Part shown: piece after piece, positions 7,001 to 11,712 of the stretch | Position numbering within the stretch: the first letter of the stretch is position 1 | Layout of the letters: the number at the start of each line of letters is the position of its first letter | Origin: Actinomycetota bacterium | Lineage (GTDB): Bacteria > Actinomycetota > Acidimicrobiia > Acidimicrobiales > Iamiaceae | Assembly (NCBI GenBank): GCA_017882935.1 | Contig: JADGOP010000029.1 | Span: 1 to 11,712, forward strand | DNA: 11,712 nucleotides | Reading direction: 5' to 3' | Translations under genes and position numbers: made by a program | Notes under the pieces: model-generated | What the model was told of the DNA's origin: nothing | Databases searched by the model: none | Seen by the model: the letters and a program-made list of their open reading frames with translations, nothing else

Positions 7001-7028
7001 TGACAGTGGCCGCGTCCCCGTGCACACT
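7000..7028 (+). promoter_or_regulatory. Promoter of the SDR gene
   Basis: A perfect consensus -35 TTGACA (7000-7005) is followed after 17 bp by CACACT (7023-7028), a weak -10 matching TATAAT at 3 of 6 positions. The start of transcription would fall near 7035, on operator 2. Spacing and the flanking operators support the assignment; the weak -10 is the main doubt. Confidence 0.5.
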
Positions 7029-7035
7029 GCTCCTG

Positions 7036-7052
7036 TTCGAGAGCAGTGCTCT
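7036..7052. promoter_or_regulatory. Operator 2, identical copy of operator 1
   Basis: The second exact copy of the 17-nt TTCGAGAGCAGTGCTCT has its palindrome centred on 7046, 52 bp (about five helical turns) from operator 1, so both sites face the same side of the helix. It covers the expected transcription start of the SDR gene and lies just before its GGAAGGA ribosome binding site. Confidence 0.75.
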
Positions 7053-7074
7053 CCCAATCGGAAGGAAGATCCCC

Positions 7075-8037
7075 ATGGCACTTCACGTGATCCTCGGCAA
7101 GGGTGCGGTCGGCACCGCCACGGCGGAGACGCTGGTGGCCGCCGGCCACGACGTGCGCGTCCTGAGCCGCTCGGGCGGCACGTCGACCGACTCCGTCGAG
7201 CACGTGGCGCTCGACGCCACCGACGCCAAGGCCCTCACGGCGGCCACGCAGGGCGCCGCGGCCCTCTACAACTGCGCCAACCCCGAGTACCACCGCTGGG
7301 CCACCGACTGGCCGCCGATCGCCGATGCCCTCCTCGTCGCCGCCGAGGCCACGGGCGCAGGGCTCGTCACCATGGGCAACCTCTACGGCTACGGCCCGGT
7401 GTCGGCTCCGATGACCGAGGACACCCCGCTCGCCGCCACCGGCACCAAGGGGAGGGTGCGGATCAGGATGTGGACGGACGCCCTGGCGCTCCACGAGGCC
7501 GGGCGCATCCGGGCCACCGAGGCACGGGCGTCGGACTTCGTCGGCCCGGGCGTCACCGAGTCGAGCATGTTCGGCGAGCGGGTCATGCCCCGCCTCCTCC
7601 GGGGCAGGTCGGTGACGCTGATCGGGGCGCTCGACGAGCCACACAGCTGGACGTCGATCCCCGACGTCGGCCGGGCGCTCGCGGTGCTCGGCACCGACGA
7701 CCGCTCGTGGGGCCAGGCCTGGCACGTGCCGACCGCTCCCCCGGTGAGCCAGCGCGAGCTCGTCGGCGGGCTGTGCGACGCAGCCGACATCGACACCGTC
7801 GGCGTGCACCACCTGCCGTGGCCGATCATCCGCGCGGCCGGGGTGGCGGTGCCCATGCTGCGGGAGCTCCAGGAGACGCGCCACCAGTTCGACAGCCCGT
7901 TCGTCATCGACTCGACGCGGTTCACCGACACCTTCGGCATCCGTCCCACGTCACTCGGCGACACCGCCATCGACACCGTCGACTGGTGGCGCGAGCGCCT
8001 GGGCCTGGCGACGACCCGCGTTCAGGACGCGGCGTAG
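7075..8037 (+). CDS. Atypical NAD(P)-dependent epimerase/SDR-family protein
   Basis: This 320-aa protein has an N-terminal Rossmann fold: HVILGKGAVGTATAETL (4-20) carries the GxGxxG-type loop, and Arg32 in VLSRSGG (29-35) after strand 2 favours NADP(H). LDATD (46-50) and the NLYGYGP segment (102-108) match extended SDRs. The usual YxxxK catalytic pair is absent: the corresponding stretch reads TKGRVRIRMW (124-133). ARASDFVGPGV and the SWTSIPDVGRAL segment match the epimerase family's C-terminal half. ATG 7075 has AAGGA at 7062-7066. The gene is divergent from tetR and behind two operator copies, so it is probably induced by the same ligand. Its stop overlaps the convergent FG-GAP gene by 16 nt. 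The reaction is unknown; it may be a reductase/dehydrogenase or a binding protein. Confidence 0.88.
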   Translation: MALHVILGKGAVGTATAETLVAAGHDVRVLSRSGGTSTDSVEHVALDATDAKALTAATQGAAALYNCANPEYHRWATDWPPIADALLVAAEATGAGLVTMGNLYGYGPVSAPMTEDTPLAATGTKGRVRIRMWTDALALHEAGRIRATEARASDFVGPGVTESSMFGERVMPRLLRGRSVTLIGALDEPHSWTSIPDVGRALAVLGTDDRSWGQAWHVPTAPPVSQRELVGGLCDAADIDTVGVHHLPWPIIRAAGVAVPMLRELQETRHQFDSPFVIDSTRFTDTFGIRPTSLGDTAIDTVDWWRERLGLATTRVQDAA

Positions 8038-10313
8038 TACGTGTCGGAGACGGCCAGCTCGAGCGCCAGCCCGACCTCGTCTTCGACCAGCAGGTGGTTC
8101 GCCCAGTTGTCCCGCGACGAGGCGGTGGGTGCCTTGTGCAGGAGGCGGGTGTACAGCGCGGCGGCCCGGACGCGGCGGCCGTCGAGCGAGGTGGAGAAGG
8201 CCTTGACCACGTACGCCCGACCGTGCTTGGCGACCTGCCCGGTCCAGTACGGCACCCGCGCCGGGTTGGGGCTGGCCCCGAGGATGTTCGTGTACAGCGA
8301 GCCCACGAACGCCGTGGGCGTGCCGCCGACCCGGGCCAGGTACTCGTCGGACGCGTAGAGCGTCGTGGCGAGCCCGTCGACGCTGCCGCCCCTGGCGAGG
8401 CCGTTCACCCGGTCGGCGCGGGCGCTCGGCGTCGGTGCCCGGCCGAGGATGCGCACGTAGAGGTCGTCGACGATGCCGCCGAGCCAGTGCCCCGAGTGCA
8501 CCGGGCCCGCGGCCACCATGCGCCGGCCGGCCGCGCCACCGAAGTCGAGCTGGTGCTGGTAGCCCGACACGATGGTGGCGTCCGGCGCCGCGGCACCCGT
8601 GAAGTCGACGTACACGTGGTTGACGTAGCGGCCCATGCCCGTGATCCGGGCGTAGGCCACGGGCGCGGGCGCCATCGTGCCCTCGTGCGTCGGCTGGCCA
8701 TGGAAGGTCGGCCACGGTGCCACGCCCAGCGGGCCGGGCGAGTCGAAGCGCACCAGGAAGTCGCCGTCGTTGGGGTCGCGCTTGCCCATGGGCGTGGCGT
8801 CCTGCGTGCCGTGGAGGAACACCGAGGCGTGGCCGTCGATCGACACCACGGTCGGCGAGCTCTGCAGCACGAACGGCCGCAGCACCGTGCCCGAGCCGAG
8901 CGCGGTGTCCTGGATGACCTGACCGGTGACCGCGTCGACCACCACCAGCGCACGGTCGTTGACCGTCAGCACCTCGAGACGACCGTCGCCGTTCACGTCG
9001 GCCACGGTGGGCGAGCCGTCGCCCTGCGCCTGGACGCGGCCACAGTTGGCCCGGTTGTAGAGCGCGCAGATCGCCCAGCGGACGTGGCCCGTGCCGTCGA
9101 TGGCGGAGAGCCGGCCGTCGGTGGAGTTGATGAAGATCCACGGCGCGCCGCCGGTGACCGAGGCGACCGCCGGGGACGACATGGTGCCGCCGCCGAGGGT
9201 CACCGGGAAGCCGGCCAGCGGGCGCAGCGTGCGCCCGTCGAGCGCCCACACGCGGTGTGACGGGGTGGTCGGCTTGCCGACGTTCGCGAAGTACTGGCCG
9301 GTGCCCACCACGACGTCGGGATGGCCGTCGCCGTTCATGTCGGCGATGGCGGGCGACGACCACACCACCTCCCCCGGCACGTTGAACAGGGCCTTCTGCC
9401 TGCCTGCGGTGTCGAACACCCGGACGAGGCCGCCGTAGGTGCACCCCGCGATCTGGGGCAGGCCGGGACAGCTGAAGTCGCCGTCGAGATCGGCCGCGGA
9501 GATGATCTCCTTGCGACCGTCGCCGTACAGGTCGGCCACCGCCGGCGTCGACCACGAGGTGTCGTAGAGGTACTTCGGGAACCCGGTGAGCAGGCGGCCC
9601 GTCGCGGCGTCGAGCACCTCGAGGCGGAAGTCGAAGGTGTTGACGATCACCTCCCGGCGACCGTTGCCGTAGAGGTCGGTGACCACGGGCGACGAGAACA
9701 CGCCGCAGTTCTTCCCGGGGAGCTGGCAGGTGCGAACCCCCCAGATGCGGTGGCCCCCTGAGGTGAACGCGGCGATCGTCGCCGTCGACCCCAGGACGCC
9801 GGTGGGCGTACGGGCCGAGGGCATGAACGTGGTGACGATGTCGCGCCGGCCGTCACCGTTCACGTCGGCGACCACGGGCTGCGAGGAGATCGTCCCGGAC
9901 TGGCCGGCAACGTCGAAGCGGACCAGTTCGGCGCCGGTGGTGGCGCTCGAGATGTGGATGCGGCCGTCGGTGCCGCCGTTGATCACCTCGAGCCGGCCGT
10001 CGCCGTACAGGTCGGTGACCACCGGCGAGCTGAAGGGCTCGAGGGTCGGCAGCGTGGCCGGGTCGCCGGACTGGCCCATGTGCACCGCGCGCTGCCAGGT
10101 CATGGTCAGCGGCGACGCCACGGCGGCGAGCGCCCGCTGGACCACGGCGGCCTGTGGCGGGGTCGGCTGCTCGTGTGCCCGGGGCAGCGCCAGGGCGGCG
10201 GCGTCGGCACCGAGCTGGTCGTGGATCGGGAGGGACTGTCCCGTCGGCGTCGAGCAGGCGGTCCCGATCGCGGCGAGGGCGGTCAGGACAGCAGCTACAG
10301 CAAGACGGCGCAC
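8022..10313 (-). CDS. Exported FG-GAP/VCBS beta-propeller protein with C-terminal DUF4214-like repeats
   Basis: This 763-aa protein begins at GTG 10313 with a signal peptide (RR, then VAAVLTALAAIGTA) and Cys20; the lipobox is non-canonical (Gly at -3), so lipoprotein anchoring is possible but unsure. Residues ~95-500 hold eight related FG-GAP units. Six have intact calcium loops (DLYGDGRLE 101, DVNGDGRRD 150, DLYGNGRRE 213, DLYGDGRKE 261, DMNGDGHPD 325, DVNGDGRLE 439) and two are degenerate (SVTGGAPW ~385, SIDGHASVF ~491), giving an integrin-like propeller. Cys pairs 196/203, 282/291 and 416/424 probably form disulfides outside the cell. The C-terminus has at least three DUF4214-like units (DDLYVRILGRAPT 616, GSLYTNILGASPN 671, AALYTRLLHKAPT 718). 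It probably acts in cell-surface binding or adhesion; no enzyme motif was seen. Only a weak GAGAG precedes the start. Confidence 0.88.
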   Translation of the reverse strand: MRRLAVAAVLTALAAIGTACSTPTGQSLPIHDQLGADAAALALPRAHEQPTPPQAAVVQRALAAVASPLTMTWQRAVHMGQSGDPATLPTLEPFSSPVVTDLYGDGRLEVINGGTDGRIHISSATTGAELVRFDVAGQSGTISSQPVVADVNGDGRRDIVTTFMPSARTPTGVLGSTATIAAFTSGGHRIWGVRTCQLPGKNCGVFSSPVVTDLYGNGRREVIVNTFDFRLEVLDAATGRLLTGFPKYLYDTSWSTPAVADLYGDGRKEIISAADLDGDFSCPGLPQIAGCTYGGLVRVFDTAGRQKALFNVPGEVVWSSPAIADMNGDGHPDVVVGTGQYFANVGKPTTPSHRVWALDGRTLRPLAGFPVTLGGGTMSSPAVASVTGGAPWIFINSTDGRLSAIDGTGHVRWAICALYNRANCGRVQAQGDGSPTVADVNGDGRLEVLTVNDRALVVVDAVTGQVIQDTALGSGTVLRPFVLQSSPTVVSIDGHASVFLHGTQDATPMGKRDPNDGDFLVRFDSPGPLGVAPWPTFHGQPTHEGTMAPAPVAYARITGMGRYVNHVYVDFTGAAAPDATIVSGYQHQLDFGGAAGRRMVAAGPVHSGHWLGGIVDDLYVRILGRAPTPSARADRVNGLARGGSVDGLATTLYASDEYLARVGGTPTAFVGSLYTNILGASPNPARVPYWTGQVAKHGRAYVVKAFSTSLDGRRVRAAALYTRLLHKAPTASSRDNWANHLLVEDEVGLALELAVSDTYYAAS

Positions 10314-10358
10314 CGCAAGTCTCTCGGCGCAACGACGGCGGGGTTGTAGGCCGGGTCC

Positions 10359-10437
10359 GTGTGTCTCCCGTCACACCAGCGGGGGGCGAGCGCGCGGCCC
10401 GCGCTCCGTGGCTGGTGGGGGCCTCGCCGTGACGGGG
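10359..10437 (-). promoter_or_regulatory. Structured leader upstream of the FG-GAP gene
   Basis: On the minus strand, CCCGTCAC (10436-10429) and CACCAGC (10417-10411), separated by an 11-nt bulge, can pair with the continuous GCTGGTGTGACGGG (10380-10367). Nested inside is a 7-bp hairpin GAGCGCG/CGCGCTC (10406-10400 with 10394-10388). A competing hairpin, GTGTG (10376-10372) with CACAC (10363-10359), uses part of the outer arm. The element starts ~45 nt before the GTG. It matches no riboswitch class I recognise. It could be a regulatory leader, or a terminator for transcripts arriving from the right. Confidence 0.4.
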
Positions 10438-10461
10438 GACCATTCGGAGCGGTCCTGCCGG

Positions 10462-10571
10462 TCAGAGGATGATGGCCGCCCAGGTCGTGCTGTCGGTGAG
10501 GTTCGGCACGGTCCCGTCGTCCCGATGGTCCACTCACAGCTCGACGGGGTGGTCGGATCGCAGGTGTAGTC
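10462..10571 (-). pseudogene. Frameshifted remnant copy of the 3' end of the TadG-like gene
   Basis: Read on the minus strand from 10571, the sequence gives DYTCDPTTPSSCEWTIG, then after one missing base DGTVPNLTDSTTWAAIIL and TGA (10464-10462). The adjacent intact gene ends DYTCDPATPSTCQWSLRYD, then ASSTGGTDNTTWSAHLS and a stop. The intact tail takes 111 nt (10671-10781) and this one 110 nt. With one base restored the two align without gaps over 36 residues, about half identical, sharing both Cys and both Trp. Nothing homologous was seen upstream of the DYTC block. It is therefore a broken paralogous tail, not a gene. Confidence 0.7.
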
Positions 10572-10670
10572 GCCGCCCCGGCGGCCCTTCGGCCCCGCTC
10601 TCTAGACCGGGGCTCTGTTGCGTGGAGCGACGAGTGCAAGGGAACGGAAAGGCACCGAGGTCGTCCGAGT
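10572..10670 (-). terminator. Spacer after the TadG-like gene with a GC hairpin
   Basis: This gene-free spacer contains a 6-bp stem GCCCCG/CGGGGC (10592-10597 with 10608-10613, loop CTCTCTAGAC) and an overlapping GGCC-CTTC-GGCC stem (10583-10594). Placed ~58 nt downstream of the TadG-like stop it may terminate that transcript, but no T-run follows on the minus strand. Confidence 0.35.
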
Positions 10671-11576
10671 TCAGGAGAGGTGGGCCGACCAGGTGGTGTT
10701 GTCGGTGCCTCCGGTCGACGAGGCGTCATACCGGAGCGACCACTGGCAGGTCGATGGCGTCGCGGGGTCGCACGTGTAGTCGGCCGGGACCGGCACCCGG
10801 ATGTGGAGCCACAGGCCGTTGTAGTGCGACGTGCCGGATGACGCGGTCTCGACGACGCAGGGGGACAGGTTGCCGGCGGAGTGCGTCGGTGTCTTCGGGG
10901 TGCCCCCGAAGCCGTTGCCGCCCGTGGGAGCGGACGCGTACCCCTTGCCGTACGTGCTCGCCCAGGAGCAGCTCGCGTCGCCCGAGGGTGGCTGCACGGT
11001 CAGGCGCTCGGTCGTGCCGCCACCAACGTCGCCTGGATCCCAGACGTCGACGTCGAGCGTGTGCCCGGCAGCATCGGGCCCGAGGTTGGCGAGGTCGAGG
11101 GTCAGCGTCCCGGTGCCGACGTTGTTGTAGACGACCACATCACCGAGCGGCGCCACGCTGGCGTCCGAGCCGCCGGTGCTCAGGACCTGGAGGGCGTAGC
11201 GGTTCATGCCCGACCCCTCCGCAGTGCCGTCGACCGAGTGGTCGCTCTTCACCCGCAGGACGTAGACCGCGCCCGGGACTGGGTTGCTGATGGTGCAGAG
11301 GGTCACCCAGTTGTTCTTGAAGGTCGTCGCCGCGTCGCCGCTGGCGAGTGCCCAGTGACCCGCGCCCGGGTTCTGGTTCCCTGCCGTCCCGCCGCACTGC
11401 GCGGCCGTCATCGCAGGGTTGTCGTCGGCCACGGCAGGCGTCGCGTCGGCGTCGTACAGCTGGTACTCCGTGGTGAAGTTGGACGATTGGTCGATGCTGT
11501 CGCCGGTCTCGACGGTCTGGCTCTGGCGCTCGTAGAGCCCGGCATCGAAGACCTGGACAGCCAGGCTCGAGGGCAC
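10671..11576 (-). CDS. TadG-like (Tad/Flp pilus-type) secreted protein, N-terminally truncated
   Basis: The open frame gives 301 aa from GTG 11576. The content resembles the C-terminal extracytoplasmic part of actinobacterial TadG-like proteins: LAVQVFDAGLYERQSQTVET near the start, TTEYQLYDADATP, VYVLRVKSDHSVDGTAEGSG with MNRYALQVLS, DVVVYNNVGTGTLTLDLANL, and HTLDVDVWDPGDVGGGTTER. The segment order (VYD, TxYQLYD, NRYAL, YNN, LWDPGD) is what I recall for that family. There is no signal peptide or N-terminal membrane helix, and the frame meets a TAG at 11600-11598, so the protein lacks the front half expected of the family. Two Cys pairs near the C-terminus suggest export. A degraded copy of its last 36 codons lies just downstream. 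The family call is moderate; truncation is inferred. Confidence 0.6.
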   Translation of the reverse strand: MPSSLAVQVFDAGLYERQSQTVETGDSIDQSSNFTTEYQLYDADATPAVADDNPAMTAAQCGGTAGNQNPGAGHWALASGDAATTFKNNWVTLCTISNPVPGAVYVLRVKSDHSVDGTAEGSGMNRYALQVLSTGGSDASVAPLGDVVVYNNVGTGTLTLDLANLGPDAAGHTLDVDVWDPGDVGGGTTERLTVQPPSGDASCSWASTYGKGYASAPTGGNGFGGTPKTPTHSAGNLSPCVVETASSGTSHYNGLWLHIRVPVPADYTCDPATPSTCQWSLRYDASSTGGTDNTTWSAHLS

Positions 11577-11580
11577 GTTC

Positions 11581-11712
11581 GTGTTTCGGACGTCGTTCTA
11601 CTTCATCCTCGCGCTCCTGCTCCTACCGCTGTGCCGCGGCGATCGTCTGGCGCAGGTCCTGATTGCGAGCGGTCTCGTGTACGAGCTCGCGCTCCTCGTG
11701 GCGGCTCCGGCG
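11581..11712 (+). CDS. Membrane protein fragment (runs off the right edge)
   Basis: Reading + from GTG 11581 the frame is open to the window end (44 codons): FRTSFYFILALLLLPLCRGD, then RLAQVLIASGLVYELALLVA. That is two hydrophobic segments around a short basic loop. The pattern (..GT..FRTSFY, a helix, a basic loop, a helix with YE) recalls the C-terminal region of multi-spanning actinobacterial membrane proteins rather than a natural N-terminus. In the same frame LEGTFVFR runs upstream from ~11566, with a stop at 11533-11535. No ribosome binding site or promoter is seen, and the start would collide with the divergent TadG-like gene. It is probably the 3' part of a gene cut at this point; the product is unknown. 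Confidence 0.45.
   Translation, partial: MFRTSFYFILALLLLPLCRGDRLAQVLIASGLVYELALLVAAPA

Noticed and set aside
6615..9260. 881-codon plus-strand open frame
   Set aside because: It crosses tetR, the operators, the SDR gene and the FG-GAP gene in non-coding frames, with GC-biased composition and no recognisable domain.
7951..9555. 534-codon minus-strand frame inside the FG-GAP gene
   Set aside because: It is a shifted reading of the FG-GAP gene; repeats and the signal peptide are only in the other frame.
8022..10313. Recurring GCCGTCGCCGTA/GTT-type DNA words suggesting a tandem repeat or CRISPR
   Set aside because: They are the codons of the FG-GAP calcium loops, unevenly spaced and within one protein-coding frame.

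Overview
The window is very GC-rich with GTG starts, Shine-Dalgarno sites and gene families typical of Actinomycetota. The mix of an ACAD11-type dehydrogenase with a phosphotransferase partner, a WHG-type TetR repressor, an FG-GAP/DUF4214 secreted protein and a Tad-pilus-type secreted protein suggests Acidimicrobiia (Iamia/Ilumatobacter-like). That placement is inference; there is no rRNA or tRNA to confirm it. No CRISPR array, insertion sequence or phage gene was seen.

Layout. (1) 1-1782: the 3' end of a phosphotransferase joined in frame to a DUF6285 domain (+) converges on an ACAD10/11-type acyl-CoA dehydrogenase (-), with a long imperfect hairpin between the stops. This resembles the kinase/helper/dehydrogenase set of 4-hydroxyacyl-CoA catabolism (LvaA/LvaB/LvaC in Pseudomonas; ACAD10/11 in animals). 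(2) 1894-3115: a two-gene (+) operon of a VOC-fold metalloprotein and a carboxymuconolactone-decarboxylase/AhpD-family protein. (3) 3116-3202: a perfect 22-bp inverted repeat between convergent genes. (4) 3203-6947 (-): a TetR repressor, a sphingosine-1-phosphate-lyase-like PLP enzyme and an FGGY-family kinase, with the kinase start overlapping the lyase stop by 4 nt. (5) 6948-7074: a divergent control region with two copies of one 17-bp palindromic operator 52 bp apart, one touching a consensus -35 box. (6) 7075-8037 (+): an atypical NADP-binding SDR/epimerase-like protein, overlapping by 16 nt the convergent next gene. (7) 8022-10313 (-): a large exported FG-GAP beta-propeller protein with C-terminal DUF4214-like repeats, preceded by a strongly foldable leader. 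(8) 10462-11712: an evidently rearranged end, with a 110-nt frameshifted copy of the 3' end of the neighbouring gene, a TadG-like secreted protein that lacks its N-terminus, and, abutting it on the other strand, a fragment of a membrane protein that also looks N-terminally cut.

Most interesting: the operator-controlled TetR/lyase/kinase/SDR cluster, whose enzyme combination suggests an undescribed phosphorylate-and-cleave catabolic route; the phosphotransferase-DUF6285 fusion facing an ACAD11-like enzyme; and the damaged locus at the right end (tail duplicate plus head-to-head truncation near 11570).
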